Shown piece by piece: positions 35,202-44,839 of a DNA stretch of 64,000 nucleotides. Within the stretch, counting starts at the first letter, position 1. Every line of letters begins with the position of its first letter. The notes beneath the pieces are model-generated. The model made no database searches, was not told the DNA's origin, and was given only the letters and a program-made list of their open reading frames with translations. This DNA comes from Croceibacterium_B sp963811255 (GTDB taxonomy: Bacteria; Pseudomonadota; Alphaproteobacteria; Sphingomonadales; Sphingomonadaceae), in NCBI GenBank assembly GCA_963811255.1, contig CAWEQI010000003.1, forward strand, positions 1,302,001 through 1,366,000. Reading direction: 5' to 3'. A program made the translations under genes and the position numbers.

Positions 35202-35329
35202 GGGTGCGGGCATGTAGTTCGGCCCGCCCTGCAGCGAAACCCCTTTCGCAAGGGCGCCGGGCGCGCCTTGGCCCTTGCCAGCGTGCGGCCGGCTTGCGAA
35301 CATGCGATCGATCCAATGGGGGGATGCCG

Positions 35330-37283
35330 ATGGTTTTCGTGGCTTTTCGGCGGCTGGTTGCGCCGCTGCTGCTCGTCCTCGCGCCATTCGCGCTGAACGC
35401 GGCCGAGCCGCCGCCGCTGGCCGCCTACGGCGACCTGCCGGACATTGAATCGGTCGCGCTGTCGAACAGCGGAACCCGCGTCGCCGCGGTGATGAAGGTG
35501 AAAGGCCAGCGGGCGGTGATGCTGCTGACCAGCGACCTCAAGCCCTTGCGGGTGATGCCGCTGCAAGACGCCAAGGTGCGATCGCTCGCATGGATCGGCG
35601 ACGACGACGTTGTCGTGCTGGTCAGCCACACTCAGTCGCTCGACCCGGAGTACGTCGCCCGTCGCGTCGAGTTCTACCAGGCGTTCATCGTCCCGGCCGA
35701 CCCGAAGGACGATCCGCACATGGTGTTCGACAAGGATCCGGCGATCCTCAACGCCGTGTTCGGCAACTACGGGGCGCGCCAGGTCGGCGGCCGGTGGACC
35801 GTCTATTTCAGCGGAGTTCGAGCGCAAGAAGGGCGTCGGCAGCTACTACGTCGCCAACGCCAGCCCCGGCCTGTTCGCGGTCGACATCGACAAGAACGCG
35901 TGGCGCACCGTCGCCGCGGCAGGATCGCCGGACGAAGACCGTGACTGGCTGGTCGGCGCCGACGGCACGGCCGCGGCCACCTTCACGCTCGATACGAAGA
36001 ACGGCGGCTGGCAGATCAAGGGACCCGGCGGCGCGGTGCTGGCGCGCGGAAACGCCGACGGCGGTGACGCGGGGCTGGTGGCCCTTGGCCCGGACGGCAA
36101 GACGCTGATCTACCGCCAGCGCGACGCGCAGGCCGAGCGGACGATGTGGTACCAGACTTCGCTCGACGGATCGGCCCCGGCGAAGCCCTTCGCCGCCGAG
36201 GAAGACATCGACCGGCTCTATATAGACCGCACCACCGGGCGGCTGCTCGGGCAGCTGCGCACCGGCCCCGGCGCGAAGCCGCGGTTCTTCGACGCGAAAT
36301 TCCAGGACGCGGTCGACAAGATCTATGACGCCTTTCCCGGGTTGCACGTTCACCTCGAGGACTGGAGCCCGGATTTCTCTCGGGTGCTGGTCCGAACCGC
36401 CGGCAACGGCGACAGCGGCACCTGGTACCTCGTCGACATCGGCCGGATGAGAGCCAAGGCGCTCGGATACGAGCGCGAGCCGATCGGCCCGGAGTGGGTC
36501 GGCAAGATTTCGACCGTCGCCTACAAGGCGCAGGACGGCCTCGATCTCGACGGGATCCTGACACTCCCGCCCGGCCGCGAAGCCAGCCACCTGCCGCTGA
36601 TCGTGCTGCCTCACGGCGGCCCGCATGCGTATGACGAGGAAACCTTCGACTGGTGGGCGCAGGCGTTCGCCTCGCGCGGCTATGCGGTGTTCCAGCCCAA
36701 CTTCCGCGGTTCGACCAATCGCGACGAGGCGTTCATGCGCGCCGGCTTCGGCCAGTGGGGCCTAAAGATGCAGACCGATATCTCCGACGGTGTCGCCGCG
36801 CTAGCCCAGCGCGGCATCGTCGATCCAAAGCGCGCCTGCATTGTCGGGGCGAGCTACGGCGGATACGCCGCGCTGGCGGGGGTGACGCTGCAGCACGGCC
36901 TCTACCGCTGCGCCGTCGCCGTGGCCGGCGTGAGCGACCTGTCGGAGCTGTTCACCACCGAATACAACGACCGCGGCCGGCTCGGCATGCTGCGCCGTTC
37001 GCTCAACGAAGAGCTGGGACCGCGCAGCGGCTTCAACGCAGTTTCGCCCCGGCGCTTCGCCGCGCAGGCCGACGCCCCGATCCTGCTGATTCACGGGAAG
37101 GACGACACCGTGGTGCCGTTCCGGCAAAGCGAGAGGATGGCCGACGCCCTCAAGGACGCGGGCAAACCGTACAGGCTGGTGGTTCTGAAGCACGAGGACC
37201 ATTGGCTTTCGAGCGGCGACACGCGCCTGCAGATGCTCCAGGAAGCGATGGCATGGGTGCAGAAATACGATCCGGCGAACTGA
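35330..37283 (+). pseudogene. S9-family serine peptidase, frameshifted
   Basis: Restored length about 650 residues: signal peptide (FRRLVAPLLLVLAPFALNAAEPPP), a beta-propeller region, and an alpha/beta-hydrolase with the triad Ser in GASYGGYAAL, Asp in LIHGKDDTVVPF and His in LKHEDHWLS. This is a periplasmic dipeptidyl/acylaminoacyl peptidase of the S9 group. A single extra base near 35816 (after TVYFS) shifts the frame; the product continues as EFERKKGVGSYYVAN. GGGGGG is 6 nt before the ATG at 35330. The frameshift may be a sequencing error. The gene lies in a block separating smpB from dapA. Confidence 0.85.
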
Positions 37284-38434
37284 CCGCTAAAGCCATCCGC
37301 GCCAACGCCACGGCCATGGCGCCGGCGATCGCCGCGCGCTCGCAGGAGATCGAGGGTTTGCGCCGCCTTCCCGCCGATCTCGTTGCCGAGCTGCGCGCCG
37401 CCGGGTTCTTCCGCATGGGCCGCAGGCGGCTGAAGGGCGGGCCACAGATGACCCTGATGCAGCACCTCGAAGTGATCGAGGTGCTCGCCGAGGTCGATCC
37501 CTCGGTCGGCTGGTGCGTCAAGATCGGCACCGACAGCGGAATCATCGCCGAGCTGCTGCCGCCGGCGGCGTCCGCTCGGCTGCTGCCCGATCCCGATAGG
37601 ATCACCGCCGGACAGTTCACCACCGGGCGCGGGCGGCTGCAGCGGGTCGAGGGCGGCTATGTTCTCAACGGCCGCTTCCCATTCGGCAGCGGAATTACCC
37701 ATGCCGACGTGGTGATGAGCGGGGCGATGCTGTTCAACGCCGAGGGCGAGCCGGTCCTCGGCCCCGGCGGCGCGCCCGAGAGCCGCCTCGCCTTCTGCCG
37801 CGCCGACGAGCTGGTGATCGAGGACACCTGGCACACGCACGGTCTGCGCGGCAGCGGCAGCACGCACTACCGCGCCGAAGACGTGTTCATCCGCGAGGAC
37901 CAGGCGCTGCGGATCGACGAGCGCCTGTTCGAAGGCCGCGAGCCGCTTTACGCCAGCGGCTTCAACTGGGTGACGACGATGGCCGCGGTTCCGCTCGGTA
38001 CCGCCCGCCGCGCGCTCGACGAAGCCAAGGCGCTGATCGCCGAGCGCAAGGGCGGGATGCCGCCGCGGCCGATGGGCAAGCTGCCGCACGTGCAGGAAGC
38101 GATCGCCGAGGCCGAGACCCGCTACGGCGCCGCCCGCGCCTTCCTCTACTCGGCGGCGGACGCCTTCTGGGCCGAGCTCGAGCAGGGCGCCCCGGCGGTC
38201 GAGACCAAGGGCCGCCTCGCCCTCGCCAACGTCAACTGTTTCCGCATGGCCGCCGAGGTCACCCGCAGCTTGTTCGACCTGATCGGCGCCAACGTGATCT
38301 TCGACGGCATGCCGCTCGAGCGCCTGACCCGCGACGCGCTCACGCTCAACCAGCACATGATCATCACCCGCCCCGCGCTCGCGAGCTTCGGTGCGATGAT
38401 GCTGGGCGAGGAACATCCCTCGCCGCTTTATTAG
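37253..38434 (+). CDS. Acyl-CoA dehydrogenase-fold flavoprotein / monooxygenase
   Basis: 393 residues with the acyl-CoA dehydrogenase fold. N-terminal helices include LRRLPADLVAELRAAGFFRM, then QHLEVIEVLAEVDPSVGWCVKIG. The middle beta domain has RFPFGSGITHADVVMSGAM and WHTHGLRGSGSTHYRAEDVFI. This variant resembles flavin-dependent monooxygenases (HsaA/HpaB-C2 or DszC type) more than true acyl-CoA dehydrogenases, because the catalytic Glu region is not obvious. The ATG at 37253 has GGAAG 8 nt upstream and overlaps the peptidase end by 31 nt. Substrate unknown. Confidence 0.8.
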   Translation: MGAEIRSGELTAKAIRANATAMAPAIAARSQEIEGLRRLPADLVAELRAAGFFRMGRRRLKGGPQMTLMQHLEVIEVLAEVDPSVGWCVKIGTDSGIIAELLPPAASARLLPDPDRITAGQFTTGRGRLQRVEGGYVLNGRFPFGSGITHADVVMSGAMLFNAEGEPVLGPGGAPESRLAFCRADELVIEDTWHTHGLRGSGSTHYRAEDVFIREDQALRIDERLFEGREPLYASGFNWVTTMAAVPLGTARRALDEAKALIAERKGGMPPRPMGKLPHVQEAIAEAETRYGAARAFLYSAADAFWAELEQGAPAVETKGRLALANVNCFRMAAEVTRSLFDLIGANVIFDGMPLERLTRDALTLNQHMIITRPALASFGAMMLGEEHPSPLY

Positions 38435-38580
38435 GATTACGTCCGGTCGCCCTGAGGCGACGAGACGGAAGGGGCCGGGTCGGTAATGTACAAACCGGGT
38501 GGAACGTGGACGTTGCGCCAAGACCCATTTCACGAGAAAACTGCAAATCTAGCCTCCGGCGGGTTAGGGAAGAAGGAATC

Positions 38581-39033
38581 GTGGCTGATCGATTGAGCGA
38601 TGCATTGGTGGGGACGTGGCGACTTACCTTCCGCCAGGACAAAACCCAATCCGGCGAGATACTGGAGGAACCCACTCTCGGCGCGGACCCGTATGGCTTG
38701 TTGATCTATGATCGGGCCGGCAATTTCGCAGCTCAGTTCATGAAGCGAGAGCGCTCGCTGATGGATGCGACTGAGGCAATGCCGAACTCGACGGGAGAGA
38801 ACAACACGCGCGCATTGGCGGGATATGATGCGTATTTTGGGACCTACACGGTCGACGATGAGAGCGGATTGGTCACTCAGGTTCTCGTCGGAGCGCTTTC
38901 GCCTGAGAATGTCGGGCAGGTGGTGACCCGCGCGCTGGAAGTCGATGGCGATGCACTGATCATTCGACTCAAAACGACCAGCGCGGACGGGCAACCGGTC
39001 GAACGGCTATTGGCTTGGCGGCGCGCGGGTTGA
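38581..39033 (+). CDS. Lipocalin-like domain protein
   Basis: 150 residues: LVGTWRLTFRQDKTQSGEILEEPTLGADPYGLLIYDRAGNFAAQFMKRER, then YFGTYTVDDESGLVTQVL and VERLLAWRRAG. This matches the lipocalin-like (Lipocalin_5) beta-barrel family that begins with a GTW motif. Many members bind small ligands. GTG at 38581 is preceded by GAAGGA; an earlier GTG at 38506 is possible. No signal peptide seen, so it is probably cytoplasmic. Confidence 0.75.
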   Translation: MADRLSDALVGTWRLTFRQDKTQSGEILEEPTLGADPYGLLIYDRAGNFAAQFMKRERSLMDATEAMPNSTGENNTRALAGYDAYFGTYTVDDESGLVTQVLVGALSPENVGQVVTRALEVDGDALIIRLKTTSADGQPVERLLAWRRAG

Positions 39034-39090
39034 TCATTCAAGACGTCAGCCGACTGACCGCATAGGTGGAAAGCGGACGATAGGGACTGT

Positions 39091-39327
39091 TCAACCAAAC
39101 ATCCGCCGCAACCAAGTCCTCTCCCTTGGATTGGCTGCAGTCTGACCGGAGATTTCGATTAGATAATTTCCCAGAACGGCAGCCTGTTGTTTTGTCATCA
39201 GGAATTGAAACAGGTCTGGGTCTTTTTGATCCGCCTGCGCCGCCGAACGGATGCTCTGCATTCGCAGCAAAACCCGATCGCCTAAGTCCTGATGAGTCCA
39301 ACCTACCAGCGCGCCGTGACTTTCCAT
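39091..39327 (-). CDS. Hypothetical protein, 78 aa
   Basis: Begins MESHGALVGWTHQDLGDRVLLRMQSIRS and ends LIEISGQTAANPRERTWLRRMFG. GGGAGG lies 6-7 nt before the ATG at 39327, which decides the start over the longer GTG version (39399). The pattern KQQAAVLGNYLIEISG looks like a small alpha-helical domain found in sphingomonad hypothetical proteins. Function unknown. Confidence 0.6.
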   Translation of the reverse strand: MESHGALVGWTHQDLGDRVLLRMQSIRSAAQADQKDPDLFQFLMTKQQAAVLGNYLIEISGQTAANPRERTWLRRMFG

Positions 39328-39399
39328 GAGCCACCTCCCGTGCGCGACAACATCGCCGAGCCGGATAGGAACTGCAATCCTCGTTCTGTCAGCCGCCAC

Positions 39400-39771
39400 C
39401 GAGGCGGAACTTGCATGGGCGGAATGGGGACTAGGAAGACATTTGTCGGTGCCGTCCGCCTACCCTGAACGTCAGGCGGTCGGACCGGAATTGACATGAG
39501 ACGAGCCGCCGGCAGGCAGGTTAGGTCTTGTCCGCCGACGGCTCACACCCGACTTGCTTGGAAGGGCGATCGGGATGACTTGCGGATATCATTCATGGGA
39601 GCCCGGCTCAGAGCTGTTTCGAACGCGTGCCGGGCCGGAACGGTTTGGTTGCCACAGCCGAGTGCTTTTTCAGGGTTGATGTGCGCAGGCAGAATCTCCG
39701 CAATGGGTCACATTTTTTGACAGACCGCTCAGCGTGGAGAACCGACGTGCTCTGATGGTCACTGATTGGCA
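39400..39771. other. Gap without a supported gene
   Basis: The only open frame (39496-39720, +) lacks a ribosome-binding site and a plausible amino-acid pattern. A CCGCCT/AGGCGG inverted repeat lies at about 39456-39479. I see no other structure. Confidence 0.4.
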
Positions 39772-40080
39772 TCAGTCAACACTTTGCAGGCGAACTGTGG
39801 CTGATGCACGATCAGGCAGGGAAAGTGCGGCGCGCATTTGGCCCAGTGAGGCACTGTGTAACGGGTGCTTGAAGAACACACCTGCCTTGGTTCCGCGGAC
39901 CCACACAACCTTTCCGGCGAGAAATCTGAGGCCGAAACCGTCGAAGAGGTAGTGCCTGTCCTTTGTCACGGCACCTGATTGGATCTGGACCACGCAACTA
40001 TGCGTATCCACCTCCCTGACGATCGCAAGAGCGCAGCCCATGTCGGCATTGGCACCTGGGTTTTCGTCTGCCGTTTGCAT
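39772..40080 (-). CDS. Degenerate PilZ-domain protein
   Basis: 102 residues. The C-terminal two thirds (FDGFGLRFLAGKVVWVRGTKAGVFFKHPLHSASLGQM) follow the PilZ beta-barrel pattern G-x-V-x-W-V-x-G-x-x-A-G-V-x-F-x-x-P-L. The c-di-GMP motifs are poor: no RxxxR is visible, and the D/NxSxxG site reads DTHSCVV. It may not bind c-di-GMP or may be decaying. No ribosome-binding site is evident before the ATG at 40080. Codon composition is less GC-biased than in neighbours. Confidence 0.45.
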   Translation of the reverse strand: MQTADENPGANADMGCALAIVREVDTHSCVVQIQSGAVTKDRHYLFDGFGLRFLAGKVVWVRGTKAGVFFKHPLHSASLGQMRAALSLPDRASATVRLQSVD

Positions 40081-40336
40081 AGGTCTGGGATAGCGTCTGC
40101 ATGCCTGCCGAGCCGTTGGGAAGAGTCGTTAAGTTTGGGTGAGCGCCAGCTTGGGCAACGAGGGCAAAAGCGAGCAATCCCCAGTCCTCGAGCACAGCCA
40201 TGACGTGCACAAGGAAGCCACCCCTCGATAGGCGATTCTTGCTTAAGGCCAGCAAACGTTTTCCGATAAGGTCGTGCTAATCATAGTGGTCGCAATTCGC
40301 GAGCTTGCCTGAATCCGTATCGGAAGGACTGCATGC

Positions 40337-40639
40337 ATGAAAGTCGCCCTACTCAACCGCGCCGCGCTCACGTTGGGTGCCGCATCGCTCGCTCTTGCCC
40401 CCACCACGGCCGAGGCGCGGCACACGAGGCATCATGTAGTTCACCACCCCCGCCACGACGCCGACCACGGCCATTGCCTGCGCTTCAACAAAACCACTGG
40501 GGCGATCGCCGGTGCAGCGGGCGGCGCGGTGCTCGGCAAGGTGATCTTCGGCGGACCGGTGGCGATCGTCGCCGGTGCCGCGGCCGGCGGCATTGCCGGC
40601 CACAAGCTGGCGCGCAATGGCAGGAAGCGTTGCCGATAA
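40337..40639 (+). CDS. Secreted glycine-zipper protein
   Basis: 100 residues: signal peptide MKVALLNRAALTLGAASLALAPTTAEA, a His-rich segment (RHTRHHVVHHPRHDADHGH) and a glycine-zipper hairpin (TGAIAGAAGGAVLGKVIFGGPVAIVAGAAAGGIAGHKLA), ending basic. Such proteins insert into or associate with membranes. The His-rich stretch could bind metal. GGAAGG lies about 9 nt before the ATG. Confidence 0.75.
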   Translation: MKVALLNRAALTLGAASLALAPTTAEARHTRHHVVHHPRHDADHGHCLRFNKTTGAIAGAAGGAVLGKVIFGGPVAIVAGAAAGGIAGHKLARNGRKRCR

Positions 40640-40687
40640 GCAGCGAGCCGAGCTAACGACCGGTTCGGCGGCTACAATTCGGCGGCG

Positions 40688-41569
40688 CTACACCAACCCT
40701 GCGATCTCCATCGCCGCATCGACTTTCCGCTTCGCCTCCTCGCTGCACGGGGCGATGGGCAGGCGGGTGTCGGCGGTCAGCCAGTTGTGCACTCGGCTCA
40801 CGGCGTACTTGGTCGGCGAGGGGCTGGCGTCGGCGAACAGGGCCTTGTGCAGCGGGAACAGCGTGTCGTTGAGCGCCCTCGCCCGCGCGAAATCGCCGGC
40901 CAGGCAGGCGGCGTGAAATTCGGCGCACAGCTTGGGGGCGACGTTGGCGGTAACCGAAATGCAGCCGACCTGGCCGAAGGCGTAACCGCCGAGCGCCAGC
41001 GGATCGTCCCCTGACAGCTGGCAGAACTCCGGCCCAGCGCCGAGCCGATGTTGCACCACGCGCTGCAAGTCGCCGCTGGCGTCCTTGAGGCCGACGATCT
41101 TCCCTGGATAGCGCCGGGCGAGCTCGATCACCGTTTCGGGCTGGATGTCCGTCACCGTACGCCCCGGCACGTTGTACAGAACGATCGGAATGTCGCAGTT
41201 GTCGGCAAGGTACGAGAAATGCGCCAGTAGCCCGGCCTGGCTCGGGCGGTTGTAATAGGGCGCGACGAGCAGCACCGCGTCGGCGCCGGCCCGCGTCGCC
41301 TCCTTGATGTGCCACAGCGCGGTGCGGGTGTCGTTCGACCCCGCTCCGGCGATTACCGGAACCCGGCCGGCCGCCTGTTCGGCGCAGATCGCGATGACCC
41401 GATGGTGCTCCTCGTTGTCGAGCGTGGCGCTCTCGCCGGTGGTGCCGCACGGCACCAGCGCGTTCGACCCGCTGTCGATCTGCCAGTCCACGAAGCGGCG
41501 AAAAGCGGCCTCATCCAACGCTCCGTCGCGAAAAGGAGTCACCAGAGCGGGAATCGAGCCTGAGAACAT
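40688..41569 (-). CDS. dapA: 4-hydroxy-tetrahydrodipicolinate synthase
   Basis: 293 residues, the usual length. It condenses pyruvate with aspartate semialdehyde in the lysine/diaminopimelate pathway. Active-site parts: CGTTGES (Thr44/Thr45), Tyr132 in LYNVPGRT, and the Schiff-base Lys162 in VGLKDASGDL. CGGAG lies 9 nt before the ATG at 41569. It diverges from the murein transglycosylase gene, so both cell-wall genes share a 91-nt promoter region. In related genomes it is next to smpB; here about 5 kb intervene. Confidence 0.96.
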   Translation of the reverse strand: MFSGSIPALVTPFRDGALDEAAFRRFVDWQIDSGSNALVPCGTTGESATLDNEEHHRVIAICAEQAAGRVPVIAGAGSNDTRTALWHIKEATRAGADAVLLVAPYYNRPSQAGLLAHFSYLADNCDIPIVLYNVPGRTVTDIQPETVIELARRYPGKIVGLKDASGDLQRVVQHRLGAGPEFCQLSGDDPLALGGYAFGQVGCISVTANVAPKLCAEFHAACLAGDFARARALNDTLFPLHKALFADASPSPTKYAVSRVHNWLTADTRLPIAPCSEEAKRKVDAAMEIAGLV

Positions 41570-41660
41570 TGTGTTACGCTCCGGAAATGATTCAAAAGGG
41601 TTCCCCGATTCACCGCGCCGCCGGGGTCGTTCACCGCGTGATAAGGAGCCATTTGCCATA

Positions 41661-43721
41661 ATGTCCAGCATGCTTCGTCGTGCCCTCGTTTCCCTGCTTC
41701 TCGTCACCGTTTCCGGCCCCGCGTTCTCGGCCGATGCCGGGCAGAGCCCGCCGGCCCCGGCCGCGCAAGCGGCCAACACGCCGGCCGCGCCCGTCGCCAG
41801 CACCCAGGCCCCGCAAGCTACGCCGGCGGCTGCCAAGCCGGCCCGCACCGACCTGACCGCGGCCTACAGCGCGTCCGACTGGGACCAGGCGCGCGCCAAT
41901 CTCATTGCTCACGAACCCGGCCGGATGGCGCAGGCGGTCGCTCAATGGCAGCAGCTGACGGCGAGCAAGGATTACAGCTTCGCCAGCTACGCCAATTTCC
42001 TGCTCGCCTATCCCGGACTGCCCGACGCGGACAAGCTGCAGGGCTTCGCCGAAGACAGGCTCAAGACCGAGACGGTTCCGAACGACCGGCTGGTGGCGTT
42101 TTTCGACAAGTACCCTCCGCAGAGCAACTATGCCCGCGCCCGTTATGCGCTGGCGCTCGAGACCCAGCGCCCGGCGGCGGCGTTCGCCGTCGCCCGCGCC
42201 GCGTGGCGGGGGGGACAGATGGACCCCGACGCCGAAAGCTCGCTGTTGGCGACGTTCGGCAACCGCTTCACCCAGGACGACCAGGATGCGCGGATGGACG
42301 CGCTGTTGTGGCAGCGCGACGCCGACGCCGCGGCGCGCCAGATCGCCCGCGTCTCCCCCGCCAGGCTGCCGCTGTTCCGGGCACGGCTGGCAATCATCCA
42401 GGGCGGCGACGGCTTCACTCTGGCCGACGGGGCCAAATCGGACCCGGGCTACCTCTACAACCGCAGCCGCGAGCTGCGCACCGAAGGCCATATCCGGGAC
42501 GCGGTCGACCTGCTGGCGAACCATCCGCCGCTGGCTTCGCTGCCATTCGATCAAACCGCATGGGTGACCGAGCTGCTCACGGTGGCTCGCCTGGGCGGCG
42601 GGCAGGACGCGGTGAAGATCGCCTCGACGATCGACCAGGCCTTCGCCCCCGGCACCAAGATCTCGGACGAGCCCTACAAGCTGCGCGACGACTACACCTC
42701 GCTGATGTGGCTCGGCGGGAGCAAGGCCTGGCAGCTCGGCGATCCCGCCGCGGCGGCGCCGCTGTTCTATCGCTACGGCTACGCGGCGCACACCTCGCCA
42801 ACGCGCTCGAAAGGGCTCTACTGGGCCGCACTTGCCGCACAGGCGGCCCACGATACCGCCCAATCCCGGCGCTATTTTCAGCTCGCCGCGGAGTATCCCG
42901 ACCGCTTCTACGGTCAGCTGGCGCGCGAGCGGCTCGGCCAGCCGCTGAGCTTTCAGGCCCCGCCTACCGCCACCCCAACGCCCGCTGAGCGGGCGAAGTT
43001 CTACGCCCAACCGCTGACCCAGGCGGTGACCGAAGTCGCCAAGGACGCGCCGTGGAGCGTCGGCATCCGATTCTACCGCGCGATCGCCAATCAGGCCGAC
43101 AGTCTCGACGATCATGTGCTCGTCGCCCAGCTGGCGCGCGACATCGGCCGCCGCGACCTTGCCGTGATCCTGTCCAACGCCGCCGATGCCGACGGGTTCT
43201 CCGGCTTCACCAGCATCGGCTACCCCACGGTGAAGGCTCCGCCCGGCACCGACTGGACGATGGTCCACGCGATCACCCGCCAGGAAAGCCAGTTCGCCGA
43301 CAATGCGATCAGCTATGCCGGCGCGCGCGGGCTGATGCAGCTGATGCCGGCCACCGCGCGCGAGCAGGCGGGCAAGGCGGGCGTCCAGTACATGTCGGCC
43401 TCGCTGGTCAGCGATCCGGCGTACAACCTGCGCCTCGGCGACGGCTACTTTCAACGGATGCTGAATTACTACAACGGCAGCTATCCGCTGGCGATTGCCG
43501 CCTACAACGCCGGCCCGGGCAACGTGAACCGCTGGCTGGCGCAGAACGGCGATCCGCGCACCGGTGCGGTGCAATGGGTCAACTGGATCGAGGACATCCC
43601 GATCTATCAGACCAAGAACTACGTCCAGCGGGTGCTCGAAAACGCCGTCGTGTACGAGGCGCTCCACCCGGACAAGGCCCCCGGCGGCCATCCGCGCAGC
43701 CTCAGCCAGTTCTTGCGCTAG
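41661..43721 (+). CDS. slt: Soluble lytic murein transglycosylase (Slt family)
   Basis: 686 residues. Signal peptide (MLRRALVSLLLVTVSGPAFSADA), an Ala/Pro linker, a long superhelical region of short helical repeats (about 60-470), and a C-terminal SLT domain with the catalytic Glu in HAITRQESQFADNAISYAGARGLMQLMPATA and YPLAIAAYNAGPGNVNRWL. It cleaves the glycan strand to 1,6-anhydro-muropeptides in the periplasm. It is divergent from dapA and followed 11 nt later by greB. Confidence 0.93.
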   Translation: MSSMLRRALVSLLLVTVSGPAFSADAGQSPPAPAAQAANTPAAPVASTQAPQATPAAAKPARTDLTAAYSASDWDQARANLIAHEPGRMAQAVAQWQQLTASKDYSFASYANFLLAYPGLPDADKLQGFAEDRLKTETVPNDRLVAFFDKYPPQSNYARARYALALETQRPAAAFAVARAAWRGGQMDPDAESSLLATFGNRFTQDDQDARMDALLWQRDADAAARQIARVSPARLPLFRARLAIIQGGDGFTLADGAKSDPGYLYNRSRELRTEGHIRDAVDLLANHPPLASLPFDQTAWVTELLTVARLGGGQDAVKIASTIDQAFAPGTKISDEPYKLRDDYTSLMWLGGSKAWQLGDPAAAAPLFYRYGYAAHTSPTRSKGLYWAALAAQAAHDTAQSRRYFQLAAEYPDRFYGQLARERLGQPLSFQAPPTATPTPAERAKFYAQPLTQAVTEVAKDAPWSVGIRFYRAIANQADSLDDHVLVAQLARDIGRRDLAVILSNAADADGFSGFTSIGYPTVKAPPGTDWTMVHAITRQESQFADNAISYAGARGLMQLMPATAREQAGKAGVQYMSASLVSDPAYNLRLGDGYFQRMLNYYNGSYPLAIAAYNAGPGNVNRWLAQNGDPRTGAVQWVNWIEDIPIYQTKNYVQRVLENAVVYEALHPDKAPGGHPRSLSQFLR

Positions 43722-43732
43722 AATCCCCGGCC

Positions 43733-44221
43733 GTGGAGCCGCGCGCCAACTACATCACGCCCGCCGGGCTGGCCGCGCTCAAGGCGCGCTACGACCACCT
43801 GCTCTCCAGCGAGCGTCCGGAAATCGTCGCGGTCGTCAGCTGGGCCGCCGGCAACGGCGACCGCAGCGAGAACGGCGACTACATCTACGGCCGCAAGCGG
43901 ATGCGCGAGATCGACCGCGAGCTGGCCCATCTCGCCCGGCGGATGAAGGCGGCCAGGGTGGTCGACCCGGCGCAGCAGCCGGACCGCAGCCGGGTGTGGT
44001 TCGGCGCCACCGTCACCCTCGCCGACGAAGACGACCGTCGGCGCACCGTCACCCTGGTCGGCGACGACGAGCAGGACCCGTCGGCCGACCGCATCGGCTG
44101 GAGCGCGCCGATCGCCCGCGCGCTGCGCGGCGCCGCGGTCGGCGACCTCAGGACCGTTCGTCTCCCCGCCGGCGAGAAGGAATGGGAAGTGCTGGCGATC
44201 GCCTATCCCGAGGCGCCGTGA
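43733..44221 (+). CDS. greB: Transcription elongation factor GreB
   Basis: 162 residues. The N-terminal coiled-coil (YITPAGLAALKARYDHLLSSERPEIVAVVSWAAGNGDRSENGDYIYGRKRMREIDRELAHLARRM) carries acidic tip residues (GDRSENGDY) that enter the polymerase secondary channel. The C-terminal FKBP-like domain has DRIGWSAPIARALRGAAVGDLRTVRLPAGEKEWEVLAI. It rescues backtracked RNA polymerase. GTG at 43733 gives the expected start. It overlaps the next frame by GTGA. Confidence 0.92.
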   Translation: MEPRANYITPAGLAALKARYDHLLSSERPEIVAVVSWAAGNGDRSENGDYIYGRKRMREIDRELAHLARRMKAARVVDPAQQPDRSRVWFGATVTLADEDDRRRTVTLVGDDEQDPSADRIGWSAPIARALRGAAVGDLRTVRLPAGEKEWEVLAIAYPEAP

Positions 44222-44238
44222 GCCGCTATCGGGCAGCC

Positions 44239-44728
44239 ATGCGCCGCGCCGCCCTCGCCCTGGCCCTGCTGACCCTCCCCACCGCGCTGTGGGCCAAGGA
44301 CAACCTCGGCGTGTTCGACGACTGGGCCGCGTTTCGCGATCCGGCGGTGCCGCGCTGCTACGCGATCACCGCCGCCGAGGACGACAAGAAGGCGAGACGA
44401 CTACGATGCCTATGCCGACGTCGGAACCTGGCCGCGGCAGGATGTCCGCGGGCAAGTCCACTTCCGCACGTCGCGCCAACTGGCCAAGACCGCCCGCGTG
44501 TCGCTTCACCTCGGCGGCAAGCGCTACGAGCTGACCGGCGGTGGCGCCGATGCCTGGGCCCGGGACAAGCGGATGGACGCGGCGATCGTCGCCGCGATGC
44601 GCTCGGCCGATAGGATGACCCTCAGCGCGATCGACAAGGCCGGCCGCCGCTTCAGCGACCGCTACAGCCTCAAGGGCGCGCCCACCGCGATGGACGCGGC
44701 GACGGTCGGCTGCGCACGAACCCGATAG
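44239..44728 (+). pseudogene. Secreted sphingomonad hypothetical protein, frameshifted
   Basis: Restored length about 160 residues: signal peptide MRRAALALALLTLPTALWA, then KDNLGVFDDWAAFRDPAVPRCYAITAAED. After a +1 frameshift at about 44397 it continues YDAYADVGTWPRQDVRGQVHFRTSRQLAKTARVSLHLGGKRYELTGGGADAWARDKRMDAAIVAAMRSADRMT and ends DAATVGCA. Two conserved Cys (RCYAI, VGCA) may form a disulphide. It resembles a conserved sphingomonad periplasmic family (invasion-associated-locus-B-like pattern). A GTG at 44218, overlapping the greB stop, is an alternative start. Confidence 0.7.
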
Positions 44729-44839
44729 GCCGCTCCCGGTCACCCCCCTGGACGCGGCCCCCCGACGTCGTAGATTACCCGATGACGGGTGGCGGCGCGG
44801 CCGCCTATGCGAGCACGAGAGCGATGGCCCGAGAGCGCA

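Noticed and set aside
39496..39720. 74-codon plus-strand frame
   Set aside because: No ribosome-binding site, unusual Trp/Cys/Arg composition and no recognisable pattern; probably chance.
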